Shown here: positions 8,508 to 17,070 of the stretch, in pieces
Numbering within the stretch: position 1 is the first letter of the stretch
Layout: each line of letters begins with the position of its first letter
Assembly (NCBI RefSeq): GCF_001243895.1
Contig: NZ_LN851186.1
Location: forward strand, 3,516,735-3,580,734
DNA length: 64,000 nt
Source of the DNA: Bacillus testis
Lineage (GTDB): Bacteria; Bacillota; Bacilli; Bacillales; DSM-1321
Direction: 5' to 3'
Translations under genes and position numbers: made by a program
Notes under the pieces: generated by a model
Seen by the model: only the letters and a program-made list of their open reading frames with translations
Told to the model about the DNA's origin: nothing
Databases searched by the model: none

Positions 8508-9284
8508 TTACAAGAATTCAAGCCATATTTTGACTGCTGTCGCCATAATAAGGACAGCCAGGATTCCCTGCAGTATTTTGGTATTCATCTTTTGGCCCGC
8601 CTTTGCACCCAATTGCGATGCAATAAGGCTGACAATGATTAATACCAATGCAGGACCGTATAATACCTGGCCCGTCATTACCTTCCCTACCGAGGTGCCG
8701 ATTGATGAAATAAAGGCGATAGCCAATGATGTAGCAATCGTCATACGGGTTGGGATTTTTAAGACGACGAGCATGATTGGCACAAGAATGAATGAACCGG
8801 CAGCTCCAACTATACCGCCGGCTATACCAACAACCAACGCCAATGAAGCAGCTACCCATTTATTGAATGATACTTGGTCAGCAGGCAAATCATCGATCCC
8901 TTTTTTGGGGATAAACATCATGATTGTCGCAATTGTAGCCAAAATGGCATATACAAAATTAACTGATGATTCCGTCATGGCCTGGGAACCAAACCCGCCG
9001 ATGAAGCTGCCCAGCAATACGGCAGTCCCCATATAAATGATCAATGTCTTATTCAGATAGTCGCTTTTACGGTATGCCCATACCCCTGCCAGTGTACTGA
9101 AAACTACCTGGAACGCACTGATTCCAGAGACTTCATGCGCTGAAAAGCCTGAAAATCCAAGCATTGGCACAATATACAATAATAAGGGATACATTATGAT
9201 AGCCCCGCCGACACCTACCATGCCCGATATGAATGAACCAATAAAACCAATGGCGGCAAGCGCCGCAATGAATCCTATGCTCAA
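8508..9284 (-). CDS. TauE/SafE-family sulfite/thiosulfate exporter-like permease (YrkJ-like)
   Basis: A 258-aa membrane protein with about eight helices and the glycine-rich family motifs [21 protein letters not shown] near the N-terminus and [21 protein letters not shown] in the second half. TauE/SafE proteins move sulfite, thiosulfate or related sulfur oxyanions. The start is TTG at 9284, seven bases after AAGGAGGAG. It is last in a TusA-TauE pair downstream of a persulfide dioxygenase-like gene, so it probably exports the oxidised end product. Gene order matches the Bacillus yrkH-yrkI-yrkJ cluster. Confidence 0.85.
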   Translation of the reverse strand: MSIGFIAALAAIGFIGSFISGMVGVGGAIIMYPLLLYIVPMLGFSGFSAHEVSGISAFQVVFSTLAGVWAYRKSDYLNKTLIIYMGTAVLLGSFIGGFGSQAMTESSVNFVYAILATIATIMMFIPKKGIDDLPADQVSFNKWVAASLALVVGIAGGIVGAAGSFILVPIMLVVLKIPTRMTIATSLAIAFISSIGTSVGKVMTGQVLYGPALVLIIVSLIASQLGAKAGQKMNTKILQGILAVLIMATAVKIWLEFL

Positions 9285-9350
9285 GGTGTTTCTCCTCCTT
9301 CAAGAGGAAATAACACCTTAGCGATGCTCTTTCCTCTTTCGCTTTTGTGT

Positions 9351-9584
9351 TTATTCTCCTTTTCGGATCCAAAACGTGAGGATGCCATCCTGTTCGGAAG
9401 AATCCACCAATTCATGGCCTGATGATTTTGCCCAAGCGGTTAAATCATTTTTAGCGCCCTTGTCTGTTGTCTGGACCTCTAGCATTTGGCCGCTTTCCAA
9501 TCCATCCATTGCTTTTTTAGTGCGGACGATCGGCATAGGACATGCCAGTCCTTTTGCATCTACGATCTTATCTGCCTTCAACAT
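9351..9584 (-). CDS. TusA-family sulfur carrier (YrkI-like)
   Basis: A 77-aa carrier with the TusA motif DAKGLACPMPIVRTKKAM (cysteine 15). That segment is nearly identical to the N-terminal domain of the TusA-rhodanese fusion at 11.3-11.8 kb, which suggests local duplication or a shared partner surface. It lies 50 bp after the MBL-rhodanese gene and 66 bp before the TauE gene, inside one presumed transcript. AAAGG precedes the ATG. Expected role: pass persulfide sulfur between the rhodanese domains of this cluster. Confidence 0.88.
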   Translation of the reverse strand: MLKADKIVDAKGLACPMPIVRTKKAMDGLESGQMLEVQTTDKGAKNDLTAWAKSSGHELVDSSEQDGILTFWIRKGE

Positions 9585-9634
9585 ATATTATATCAACCTT
9601 TCAATCTCTTTTTTATTATTCTGGCATAAGCGGA

Positions 9635-10762
9635 TTAACGGACTGCGCATCGGTTTGGCCCGATTTCCATCTCACCCTGTTCTTCTTCATCAGGAGTTTG
9701 CTTGCCCATATTTGTCTGGCGGATATTCTGGTAGGCATTAGGCTGAGGCGGAAGATTTTCCGTTACTAGTTTTCTGAACTCAGCTTCATCTTGAATGTTC
9801 AATCCGTGGTTTTTCTTGAACAATTCACCCAGTTTTTTGCCCACAGAACCGTCTTCATTCAATTCATCAATGATCATGAAATGGGCTGGCAGGACGATTA
9901 ACTCATCCGATAATTCTTTATAGCGGCTGTACAGTGTTTCTCTCAAATCGCCGACCCAGTCTTCAGCCAATCCGGCTAAATCAGGTCTGCCGATTGAATC
10001 AATGAATAAAATGTCGCCTGATAATAAATAGCGGCCATCGATAATGAAAGATGTGGAGCCGATTGTGTGTCCTGGTGAATATAAAGCATGGATATGGATA
10101 TCCGTGTGGCCGATCGTTAGATCATTGCCGTCCTCCAAGCGGTTATATGCAAAAACCACTTCCTCCGCGTCCTTAGGCGGCAACCAATAAGCCGCGCCAG
10201 TTGCTTCGGCGATTTTTCTGCCTCCGGAAATATGGTCGGCATGCAAATGTGTGTCAAATACATGTTTAATAGTTGCGTTCTTTTCCTTGGCAAAATCGAG
10301 AAAGACGTCAATCATGCGGGTTGCATCTATAATGGCGGCCTCTCCATCCGATATGGCCATATAAGATAAACATCCTTTTCCGATGCGGACAAACTGGTAC
10401 AATTCGCCCCCATCTTTCAAATCGCCGATTTTGACAGGTTCAAGATGCTCGCTCCAAGCTTTCATTCCGCCTTTCAGATATGAAACATCCAATCCTGCAT
10501 CCGACAGCATTTCAGCCACCATGAGGGATGAACCCTCTTTAGCGCAAACAACCAATATGTCTTTATCCTTTGGCAGCTGATCAAGTATGCTTTCTACGCC
10601 GTCCAAAAGATCAAAATATGGAATGTTTAGATAGTCAAAATGTTTTCCTTCAATTTTCCAATCATTAAATGCATCTGTATTCCGAACATCCAGGATAAAG
10701 AGTGTATCCTGATTAAATACTTTTTTGGTTACTTCACTTGCAGTCATTGCTTTAAAACTCAT
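9635..10762 (-). CDS. Rhodanese plus metallo-beta-lactamase protein, persulfide dioxygenase-like (YrkH-like)
   Basis: A 375-aa fusion. Residues about 8-110 form a rhodanese domain with the cysteine loop VVCAKEGSS. Residues about 120-330 form a metallo-beta-lactamase fold with the metal motif THLHADH, the [13 protein letters not shown] histidine, LLSGDILF aspartate and VLPAHF histidine. This resembles CstB/ETHE1-type persulfide dioxygenases that oxidise low-molecular-weight persulfides to sulfite or thiosulfate, though the domain order (rhodanese first) is that of YrkH. A terminator ends the preceding transcript upstream, and a CstR-like half-palindrome overlaps the ribosome site. Confidence 0.87.
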   Translation of the reverse strand: MSFKAMTASEVTKKVFNQDTLFILDVRNTDAFNDWKIEGKHFDYLNIPYFDLLDGVESILDQLPKDKDILVVCAKEGSSLMVAEMLSDAGLDVSYLKGGMKAWSEHLEPVKIGDLKDGGELYQFVRIGKGCLSYMAISDGEAAIIDATRMIDVFLDFAKEKNATIKHVFDTHLHADHISGGRKIAEATGAAYWLPPKDAEEVVFAYNRLEDGNDLTIGHTDIHIHALYSPGHTIGSTSFIIDGRYLLSGDILFIDSIGRPDLAGLAEDWVGDLRETLYSRYKELSDELIVLPAHFMIIDELNEDGSVGKKLGELFKKNHGLNIQDEAEFRKLVTENLPPQPNAYQNIRQTNMGKQTPDEEEQGEMEIGPNRCAVR

Positions 10763-10766
10763 TCAT

Positions 10767-10784
10767 TTTACCCCCCGGAGTATA
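10767..10784. promoter_or_regulatory. Possible degenerate CstR operator before the MBL-rhodanese gene
   Basis: TTTACCCCCCGGAGTATA is an imperfect palindrome (6 of 9 pairs) resembling the ATACCC/GGGTAT operator at 12733. It also holds the ribosome site (GGGGGG on the minus strand), so base composition alone could explain it. Confidence 0.3.
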
Positions 10785-10793
10785 TTTTTTTCT

Positions 10794-10815
10794 AAAAAAA
10801 CCCGTCAAGGACGGG
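10794..10815 (-). terminator. Intrinsic terminator between dsrE and the MBL-rhodanese gene
   Basis: CCCGTC-ctt-GACGGG followed by seven T on the minus strand, 11 bp after the DsrE stop. It divides the sulfur region into at least two transcripts, or attenuates the downstream part. Confidence 0.8.
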
Positions 10816-10825
10816 CTGTAACGAA

Positions 10826-11221
10826 TCAGAATGTTAACGTTACATCTGCATCCTTGGCGAAATCTAAGAAAGTGACGGCTCCGCCGACTTCAATTCCATC
10901 TACAAAATCTTCTTTAGCCAATCCCATAACGTCCATTGTCATTTGGCAACCAATGAACTTAACGCCCATTTCCTGTGCCATGGCTACCAATTCAGGGATT
11001 GCCGGAACGTTTGCTTTTTTGAAGCCTTCCGCAAAATGTTCCTTGCCTTCAGGCATCGGCAATTGCTTATACGCTTCCTTATGGATTAAATTAAGTCCTT
11101 CAAATGTAAAGAAGACGGCTACTTCTTGATCTGTTGCTGCTGCAGCTGTAGCGATGTTAAACACTTTATATGCATCAAATAATCCGCCATTGCTTGCGAT
11201 AATTGCTACTTTTTTATTCAT
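10826..11221 (-). CDS. DsrE/DsrF-family sulfur-relay protein (YrkE-like)
   Basis: A 131-aa cytoplasmic protein of the DsrE/DsrEF superfamily. It starts MNKKVAIIASNGGLFDAYKVF, the family opening, and carries a conserved cysteine in GVKFIGCQMTMDVMG that can hold persulfide sulfur. It follows the TusA-rhodanese gene by 30 bp and ends just before a terminator, so these two form a unit. AGGAG precedes the ATG. The likely role is sulfane sulfur transfer within the persulfide-handling module; no enzymatic activity can be assigned. Confidence 0.85.
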   Translation of the reverse strand: MNKKVAIIASNGGLFDAYKVFNIATAAAATDQEVAVFFTFEGLNLIHKEAYKQLPMPEGKEHFAEGFKKANVPAIPELVAMAQEMGVKFIGCQMTMDVMGLAKEDFVDGIEVGGAVTFLDFAKDADVTLTF

Positions 11222-11251
11222 TTCCCATTTCTCCTATCAATCGATAATTTT

Positions 11252-11809
11252 TTATTGTTTATTTTGCCATTTGCTCATGCCAGGAACGACATTCACTACA
11301 TGGCTGAATCCTTTTGCAGCCAGTTTTGACGCAGCCATATCACTGCGGTTGCCTGTTCTGCACACTACATAGATCTGGCCATCCTTGTCCAGCTCATCCA
11401 TTTTTTCATCCAATTCTCCAAGTGGAATGGACACTGCATTCGGAATATGCTGGAATGCATACTCTGCTTCTTCTCTGACATCAAGGATCGTCATAGGTTC
11501 CCCTTTGTCGATCTTCTCCTGAAGTTCTTCATTTGGGATGACATGCGGATATTTTTTCTCCGTTTTCTCATCGGTGGATGATTTGCGGATATAATGCTTC
11601 AGCACCCCATCTTCCTCAAGAGTACCGATATATTGATGTCCAGTGCTTTCAGCCCAAGCTTTCAAATCAGCTTTTGAGCCTTTATCGGTTGCCTCTACTT
11701 GCAAAACTTGGCCGCTTGCCAAGTCTGACATTGCTTTTTTTGTTCTGACGATTGGCATCGGGCATGCAAGACCTTTTGCATCCAATACAACATCTGCTTT
11801 AATTGCCAC
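11252..11809 (-). CDS. TusA-rhodanese fusion sulfurtransferase (YrkF/CstA-like)
   Basis: A roughly 186-aa protein with an N-terminal TusA domain (GLACPMPIVRTKKAM) and a C-terminal rhodanese domain (about residues 90-185) whose active-site loop VVCRTGNRSDMAA carries the catalytic cysteine. This is the arrangement of the persulfide-handling CstA/YrkF proteins. Two GTG starts are possible. I favour 11809, eight bases after GAGGAG, because the first GTG at 11818 overlaps that site. A degenerate CstR-like operator lies upstream near 11.94 kb. The gene leads the TusA-rhodanese/DsrE unit. Confidence 0.86.
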   Translation of the reverse strand: MAIKADVVLDAKGLACPMPIVRTKKAMSDLASGQVLQVEATDKGSKADLKAWAESTGHQYIGTLEEDGVLKHYIRKSSTDEKTEKKYPHVIPNEELQEKIDKGEPMTILDVREEAEYAFQHIPNAVSIPLGELDEKMDELDKDGQIYVVCRTGNRSDMAASKLAAKGFSHVVNVVPGMSKWQNKQ

Positions 11810-11930
11810 TTTGCTCACTCCTCACTATATAATCCCCGCGCCTGCGCTCATCCTCATTTCTTGGTTCACGCCGGCCGCCTCCATTGCTCTCCGGCTTTTC
11901 TCTCCGGAATGCTTTATGGGATATACCAAG

Positions 11931-11948
11931 AATACCATCAGGGGTATT
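11931..11948. promoter_or_regulatory. CstR-like operator upstream of the TusA-rhodanese gene
   Basis: AATACCatcaggGGTATT is an inverted repeat whose halves match those of the perfect site at 12733-12748. The central bases deviate. Probable second CstR operator. Confidence 0.5.
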
Positions 11949-12049
11949 AGTTGTCCAATCATGTGCTCCGATAAAAAAATGATCCAGCTTGGCTTTATGC
12001 CGCTGCATGTTTGAACAAAATAAAAAGCAGATAAGGAGAGCGTACCCTC

Positions 12050-12310
12050 TTATCTGCTTTTGACTAATAAATTTACCGCTTCTTTCACTAAAGATTCCGT
12101 GTCAGTTCCTTTGGCTTCTGCGTTCTGGACACATTCTACTAGGTTGGAGCTGACCACAACGCCAATCGTACGGTCGATCGCTGAACGTGTAGCGGATAAC
12201 TGCGTGATAACTTCTTTACAATCTTTATTTTCATCCATCATGCGCAGGATTCCGCGCAGCTGGCCTTCGATTCGTTTTACGCGATTTTTTACAGAATTAT
12301 CGTATTCCAT
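12050..12310 (-). CDS. cstR: CsoR-family repressor of the CstR (persulfide-sensing) type
   Basis: An 86-aa all-helical CsoR-family regulator. It has Cys31 (NKDCKEV) and Cys60 (NLVECV), while the position of the copper-ligand histidine of CsoR is asparagine 56. This Cys-Asn-Cys pattern is that of CstR, which senses persulfides through a Cys31/Cys60 polysulfide bridge, not copper. It starts 7 bp after the rhodanese-like gene, with AGGAGG upstream. A perfect 16-bp palindrome before that operon is the likely autoregulatory operator. It probably governs the sulfur genes from 8.5 to 12.7 kb. Confidence 0.9.
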   Translation of the reverse strand: MEYDNSVKNRVKRIEGQLRGILRMMDENKDCKEVITQLSATRSAIDRTIGVVVSSNLVECVQNAEAKGTDTESLVKEAVNLLVKSR

Positions 12311-12317
12311 TATTCAT

Positions 12318-12686
12318 TTAACCTCCTAATGAGACTAGATTTTTACCGCACGGACAACCTTCAAGCGAATAAGATACCACTTGAATACCTTCTTTGCGCA
12401 AAAGTCTTATCCCCATATTCTTCTCAATGCGATCTGTTGCTACTACATGGACTTGCTTATTAGGTATATCATGGTAGTGCCTTTTTATATAAGCAACCGG
12501 TATATTAATGGTCCCATTCAGCGGCGAGCGAGAAGAAACATTATAATCCCTCAAATCCACTACGACCTTTGCAGGTTCCTGCATGATTGCTTTTAAGCTT
12601 TTGCAACGGACTCCTGCTACCGGCATATATCTAGAATATAACAGGAACAGAATGGCCAATCCGATAAAAATAAAAATATATGTCAT
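12318..12686 (-). CDS. Membrane-anchored rhodanese-like protein without the usual active-site cysteine
   Basis: A 122-aa protein with an N-terminal membrane helix (YIFIFIGLAILFLLYSRYM) followed by a rhodanese-like fold (VVVDLRDYNVSSRSPLNGTINIP, then VHVVATDRIEKNMG). Where active rhodaneses have VVCxxGxRS, this one has VVATDRIEKN, so the catalytic cysteine is absent. Two cysteines lie later in LEGCPCGKN and one in VRCKSL. It is first in the cstR operon, with AAGGGG before the ATG. It may be a binding or regulatory partner of CstR, or may use the CPC pair. Function unknown. Confidence 0.75.
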   Translation of the reverse strand: MTYIFIFIGLAILFLLYSRYMPVAGVRCKSLKAIMQEPAKVVVDLRDYNVSSRSPLNGTINIPVAYIKRHYHDIPNKQVHVVATDRIEKNMGIRLLRKEGIQVVSYSLEGCPCGKNLVSLGG

Positions 12687-12732
12687 TATATCAGCCCCTT
12701 ACCAAATAAGGAATCGTTCATTGAATAGTATT

Positions 12733-12748
12733 ATACCCTTAAGGGTAT
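12733..12748. promoter_or_regulatory. CstR operator (perfect palindrome)
   Basis: ATACCCTTAAGGGTAT is a perfect 16-bp palindrome 47 bp upstream of the rhodanese-cstR operon. CsoR/CstR proteins bind GC-tract palindromes of this shape. It is the best conserved of three similar sites in the sulfur region. Confidence 0.75.
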
Positions 12749-13001
12749 GAAAATACACATTATATGCTTATGCCACAACCATAGGGATTGCACATAGCCC
12801 GAACATCCTTTCATCCGTTCTATGTAAATCGGAACGGAAAATCAGACGGGGAACACAAAAAAACTGTAAACATCCTCTTCTTTTAAAAAGGTTGCCTACA
12901 GTCTGAAACCCGGCTCCATGTTTATCCCATTATAACCTATTCGAGAATAAAGACGAAGAAGATAAGCTGGGAATGATTACACCTGCCGATGAAAACTCAG
13001 T

Positions 13002-13655
13002 TTACCCTGTTTTTAATTCCAGGCGCCGCGCCAATAAAGACAGGGCGAAATTGACGGCAAAATACATAACCATAACCAACAAGAAGATTGGGATGACATA
13101 ATGTGTATTCCGCGCATTAATAATCTGTGCATGATGCGTTAATTCCGGCAAAGCAATGACGACAGCCAATGATGTATCTTTCAATAAAGAAATGAATTGG
13201 GAAACAATCGGCGGCACCATTCTTCGCAGCGCCTGCGGCAAGATAATATGCCAAAGCGTCTGTATATACGAGAGTCCCGAAGAGCGTCCTGCTTCGATTT
13301 GTCCTTTTTCTATGCTGTTCAAGCCACTTCTGACTACCTCTGAAATCATGGCTGACTCAAAGACTGTTAGTGCAGTGATTGCCGCAAATGTAATGTCCAG
13401 GCTATATCCAAGCACTTCGGGCAGCCCCAAATAGATAAACAAAATGATTAACAGCAACGGAAGATTCCTAATGATATCCACAACGATCGCCAGCAATTGG
13501 GACACCACCGGTATCTTCGCATACCTTAGGATTGCCACAACCCCGCCAATAAGAAAACTTAGCACGATTGAAATCAAAGCAATCTTTAATGTTACACCGA
13601 ATCCCTCCAACAAAAACATAAAATTACTTGCTGTAAAAGCTCCTGCAAAATCCAT
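13002..13655 (-). CDS. glnP: Glutamine ABC transporter permease
   Basis: A 217-aa His/Glu/Gln/Arg-type permease with about five helices. The EAA loop that contacts the ATPase is visible as EAGRSSGLSYIQTLWHIILPQALRRMVPP. It is last of four genes in the order ATPase, binding protein, permease, permease, which is that of Bacillus glnQHMP. It begins 4 bp after the other permease. The substrate assignment (glutamine) rests on order and similarity, and other polar amino acids are possible. Confidence 0.87.
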   Translation of the reverse strand: MDFAGAFTASNFMFLLEGFGVTLKIALISIVLSFLIGGVVAILRYAKIPVVSQLLAIVVDIIRNLPLLLIILFIYLGLPEVLGYSLDITFAAITALTVFESAMISEVVRSGLNSIEKGQIEAGRSSGLSYIQTLWHIILPQALRRMVPPIVSQFISLLKDTSLAVVIALPELTHHAQIINARNTHYVIPIFLLVMVMYFAVNFALSLLARRLELKTG

Positions 13656-13659
13656 TCAT

Positions 13660-14316
13660 TCACACCCCTTTTCTCGCAAAGCGGTTCTCCAGATAGATCA
13701 CCATGTAGTTTAAGGGAATTGTCAAGATGAGATAGAACATCCCAACAAAAATATACGTATCGATTGTCTTGAAGGTGGAAGCGGCAATCATATCTCCGGC
13801 ATACATCAAATCAAGCCCCGCCACTACTGTAAGGATGGAGGAGTTCTTGACTAGATTAAGGAACTGGTTGCCAAGAGATGGAATGACAATTTTGATGGCC
13901 TGCGGCAATATGATCATCCTCATCGCCTGATTATAGGAAAGGCCGGATGACCTGGCCGCTTCCATTTGTCCTTTAGGGACTGCCATAATGCCTGCCCTGA
14001 TGGCTTCTGCAATGAAAGCCGATGTATAGATGGTCAAACCGATGGTTCCGGATATGAATCCATTCAATTCAATCCCAACGGTCGGCAGTCCGATATAAAT
14101 GAAAAATACGATAATTAACAACGGAATATTCCGGAAGAACTCGACATATGCAGTACCTATCCAATTGAGCGCCTTAATAGGTGCAATTCTGAAAATAGCC
14201 AGCAGGGCACCAAGTATAAAACTGCATATTAACGCAGTAACACTTGCCCTCAGGGTGTATAGAAATCCTTCTAAATAGGTATCAATGTTATCTGTCAGCA
14301 CTGAAAAATCAATCAA
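13660..14316 (-). CDS. glnM: Glutamine ABC transporter permease
   Basis: Partner permease of the polar amino acid importer, with the EAA loop EAARSSGLSYNQAMRMIILPQAIKIVIPS. An ATG exists at 14346, but AAAGGAG lies inside that extension and sits eight bases before a TTG at 14316 (LIDFSVLTDNI), which I take as the start, giving 218 aa. A hairpin in the 120-bp gap upstream separates it from the binding-protein gene and probably reduces permease expression relative to the binding protein. Confidence 0.85.
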   Translation of the reverse strand: MIDFSVLTDNIDTYLEGFLYTLRASVTALICSFILGALLAIFRIAPIKALNWIGTAYVEFFRNIPLLIIVFFIYIGLPTVGIELNGFISGTIGLTIYTSAFIAEAIRAGIMAVPKGQMEAARSSGLSYNQAMRMIILPQAIKIVIPSLGNQFLNLVKNSSILTVVAGLDLMYAGDMIAASTFKTIDTYIFVGMFYLILTIPLNYMVIYLENRFARKGV

Positions 14317-14426
14317 TCTCTTCACTCCTTTACCCAACGTGGACATGCCTCATCTATTCGGTATCCGTATTGCATGTACACAAAAAAGCTCTATTCGGAT
14401 CACGTTCTTTCCTGCTATCCGAAAAT

Positions 14427-14454
14427 GCCCAGCCGGAAATCAATCCGGCTGGGC
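14427..14454 (-). terminator. Intergenic attenuator between glnH and glnM
   Basis: GCCCAGCCGG (14427-14436) pairs perfectly with CCGGCTGGGC (14445-14454). On the minus strand it is followed only by ATTTTC, so it is a weak terminator or an mRNA stabiliser, as is common after binding-protein genes in ABC operons. Confidence 0.65.
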
Positions 14455-14465
14455 ACAGCCTTTCC

Positions 14466-15275
14466 TTATTTCGAAGAATCTATTTTGATCCATTTTTTGT
14501 AGATTTCATCGTATGTGCCATCGTCTTTCATGTCTTTAAGCGCTTTATTGATTTTATCCAACAATTCCTTGTTTCCTTTTTTCACGGCAATTCCATACGG
14601 TTCATCGGTGAACGTTCCGCCCACCACTTGATATTTATTGTCTTCGTCAGCCATTCCGTAAAGGATGGAATTATCTGTCGTAAGCGTATCCCCTTTGCCT
14701 GCTTTCAGGGCTGTGAATGCTTCTGCATAGTTCTCGAATTCCAGAACTGGTGCATCCTTGGCTTTTTCACGGATATTTTGGGTGGATGTTGACCCTTTAA
14801 CTGCAAGAACAGTTGTATCTTTGTTCAAATCTTTAATGCTCTTAATCTTGCTTCCTTTTTTCACCAGAAGGGATTGGCCAGCCTCAAAATAAACATCCGA
14901 GAAGTCCACTTCTTTTTTCCGTTCTTCCGTAATCGTCATTGTCGCAATTATGGCATCGATAGATCCGTTTTTCAGCATGGGAATACGGGTTTTGGAGGTA
15001 ACTTCTTTTAAATTGACTTTGGTGTCATCGCCATACATCCGTTTTGCCAATTCATTGGCAATATCAATATCAAACCCTTCCACTTCACCAGATGCAGGAT
15101 CTTTCAGACCAAATAAGCGTGTATCATTTTTCACTCCGAACGTAATGGTTTTGCCGCTTTTCGCGTCTTTTTTGTCGCCACTGCTCTCGTCCTTTGCAGC
15201 ACCGCAGGCCGCCAGCATTATAACCGCCAGCATTGAAACTAAAAACAATGAGATTAATTTCTTTGATAATTTCAT
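14466..15275 (-). CDS. glnH: Glutamine-binding lipoprotein of the ABC transporter
   Basis: A 269-aa extracellular solute-binding protein. The signal peptide ends in the lipobox LAAC (Cys24), so it is lipid-anchored. The mature part has the family 3 opening GKTITFGVKNDTRLFGLKD and GEVEGFDIDIANELAKRMY, and ends with DGTYDEIYKKW. It delivers a polar amino acid, probably glutamine, to the GlnMP channel. It lies 20 bp after the ATPase gene. Complete and of normal length. Confidence 0.9.
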   Translation of the reverse strand: MKLSKKLISLFLVSMLAVIMLAACGAAKDESSGDKKDAKSGKTITFGVKNDTRLFGLKDPASGEVEGFDIDIANELAKRMYGDDTKVNLKEVTSKTRIPMLKNGSIDAIIATMTITEERKKEVDFSDVYFEAGQSLLVKKGSKIKSIKDLNKDTTVLAVKGSTSTQNIREKAKDAPVLEFENYAEAFTALKAGKGDTLTTDNSILYGMADEDNKYQVVGGTFTDEPYGIAVKKGNKELLDKINKALKDMKDDGTYDEIYKKWIKIDSSK

Positions 15276-15295
15276 AGAATCCCCCTTACTTTTGA

Positions 15296-16024
15296 TTAAT
15301 GATTTAAAATACGGCTGAGGAATAATCGTGCCCTTTCTTCCTTGGGATTCGAATAAAACTCGGCCGGTATTGCATCTTCCAGTATCTGGCCTTGATCGAT
15401 GAAAATGATCCGGTCAGCCACTTCCTTGGCAAAGCCCATTTCGTGAGTCACCACGACCATGGTCATCCCTTCCTTCGCCAACGATTTCATGACATCAAGG
15501 ACTTCACCAATCATTTCCGGATCGAGTGCGGAAGTTGGCTCGTCAAACAACATGATTTCCGGATTCATCGCTAGTCCCCTTGCAATTGCGACACGTTGTT
15601 GTTGGCCGCCTGAAAGCTGGGATGGATAGGCATCCGCTTTGTCAGGGATTCCTACCTTTTTAAGATAAGCGTGCGCAACTTTTTCCGCTTCCTCCTTAGA
15701 TTTTCCTAAAACTTTCATAGGGGCCAAGGTGATATTCTGCAGAACAGTCTTGTGAGGGTATAAATAAAAATGCTGAAATACCATACCAATATTCTTCCTG
15801 AGTTCATTGATATTTGTCTTTTTATCATTCAGAGCAATTCCATTGACGCGCAGGCTTCCGGTCGAAATCGTTTCTAAATGGTTGATGCAGCGCAGAAGCG
15901 TGCTTTTTCCTGATCCCGAGGGGCCGATGATCACGACGACCTCCCCTTTTTGGATTGTAAGATTAATATCTTTCAATACTTGAAATTCACCATAAAACTT
16001 ATTGACGCTTTGAAATTCAATCAT
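15296..16024 (-). CDS. glnQ: Glutamine ABC transporter ATP-binding protein
   Basis: A 242-aa ABC ATPase. Walker A is GPSGSGKST, the Q-loop region is [18 protein letters not shown], the signature is LSGGQQQR, Walker B is [14 protein letters not shown] and the switch histidine is in VVTHEMGFA. It energises the polar amino acid importer and is the first gene of the glnQHMP operon, with GGGGGAA before the ATG. I looked for a TnrA/GlnR site upstream and did not find a convincing one. Confidence 0.92.
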   Translation of the reverse strand: MIEFQSVNKFYGEFQVLKDINLTIQKGEVVVIIGPSGSGKSTLLRCINHLETISTGSLRVNGIALNDKKTNINELRKNIGMVFQHFYLYPHKTVLQNITLAPMKVLGKSKEEAEKVAHAYLKKVGIPDKADAYPSQLSGGQQQRVAIARGLAMNPEIMLFDEPTSALDPEMIGEVLDVMKSLAKEGMTMVVVTHEMGFAKEVADRIIFIDQGQILEDAIPAEFYSNPKEERARLFLSRILNH

Positions 16025-16402
16025 TCTGTTCCCCCTGTCTCTGTCCCTATTGATATGGTATGCTTCTTATTCAAGCTTTTATCACTTCTACCGTTTAATA
16101 AGATTCATTATTCAGAAATTAATACAAGAGGCATTCCGTATACTGGGATTTTTTGTGGAGCTACTTGTTTAATCGTTGAGCTAAGATTACTTATCTACCT
16201 TATTGTTGGCTAATATCGCACTATATGTATTTTACTTCAGTCTATCAATTACTTATTTTACCAAAATAATATAAAAATGTAAATGATTTTATATTCTGTA
16301 AACTTCCTGTACATTCCTTTAAAAAAGCAGGCTGTTTATATATTGTAGATATAGACTATTTAACATTTACGTTAAATCATCCACCTATTGGGAGGCTTTA
16401 TT
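16025..16402. other. Divergent intergenic region glnQ / NUDIX gene
   Basis: This AT-rich gap must hold both promoters. The one clear structure is the inverted repeat ATTTAAC-atttac-GTTAAAT (16358-16377), 25 bp upstream of the NUDIX start codon, a candidate operator. Nothing else is assigned. Confidence 0.35.
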
Positions 16403-17035
16403 ATGGAAAGTGAATTATTAAGAATCTTTAACGATCAGAGAGAAGCCATCGGGACTGGGACCAGGGCTGATATCCACCGGCAGGGCCTTTGGCACGAAAC
16501 CTTCCATTGCTGGATAATCGGCCGCATCCAAGAGACAGATGTGATTTATTTACAGATAAGAAGCCAATGGAAGAAGGATTACAAAGGTTTGCTTGATATT
16601 ACAGCAGCCGGCCATCTGCTCGCGAATGAGGCTCCCGAAGATGGACTGAGGGAGGTACATGAAGAATTGGGCATCGATATTGCCTTGGATGACTGCATTC
16701 CTTTAGGCATCTTAGAAAACGTGATCGAAGGCCCGGAATTTATCGACAAAGAACTTAGCCATGTCTTTCTCTATCCATGTTACGGGGAAGTGCCGCATTT
16801 CCGTTTACAAGAAGAGGAAGTTGCGGGGATTGTAACGGCCCGTTTCAAAGATTTCCGGGATTTGTGGACGGGTAAGGCAGAAACAATTAAGGTACAAGGA
16901 TTTGTCCAGCAAACAGGAGGCAAACAGACTCCTTATGCCAGCAACATTGGCAAACAGGATTTTGTGCAGCATCAGCCATCCTATTACAATGCACTGATCG
17001 AAAAAACAGAGCAATTTTTGAAATCCCGGCGATGA
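16403..17035 (+). CDS. NUDIX hydrolase family protein
   Basis: A 210-aa NUDIX protein. The Nudix box is GHLLANEAPEDGLREVHEELGID, fitting G-x5-E-x7-RE-x-x-EE-x-G. The N-terminus (LLRIFNDQREAIGTGTRADIHRQGLWHETFHCWII) resembles the isopentenyl-diphosphate isomerase-like NUDIX group. The substrate is not predictable. The start is ATG 16403 after GGGAGG; a TTG at 16388 overlaps that site and is rejected. It stands alone at the left edge of the accessory region. Confidence 0.85.
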   Translation: MESELLRIFNDQREAIGTGTRADIHRQGLWHETFHCWIIGRIQETDVIYLQIRSQWKKDYKGLLDITAAGHLLANEAPEDGLREVHEELGIDIALDDCIPLGILENVIEGPEFIDKELSHVFLYPCYGEVPHFRLQEEEVAGIVTARFKDFRDLWTGKAETIKVQGFVQQTGGKQTPYASNIGKQDFVQHQPSYYNALIEKTEQFLKSRR

Positions 17036-17070
17036 TGTGAACACCAAAACATAAATGGGAGGTGCAAATA

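Noticed and set aside
8413-9036. 207-codon plus-strand frame
   Set aside because: It is antisense to the TauE/SafE gene, which has clear family motifs and a strong ribosome site.
12760-13000. Small RNA or attenuator downstream of glnP
   Set aside because: CTGTAAACA and TGCCTACAG could pair weakly, but no promoter, terminator or covariation supports it.
16025-16402. TnrA/GlnR operator upstream of glnQ
   Set aside because: TGTAAATGATTTT at about 16278 resembles half a site, but the matching TNACA half is missing at the right distance.
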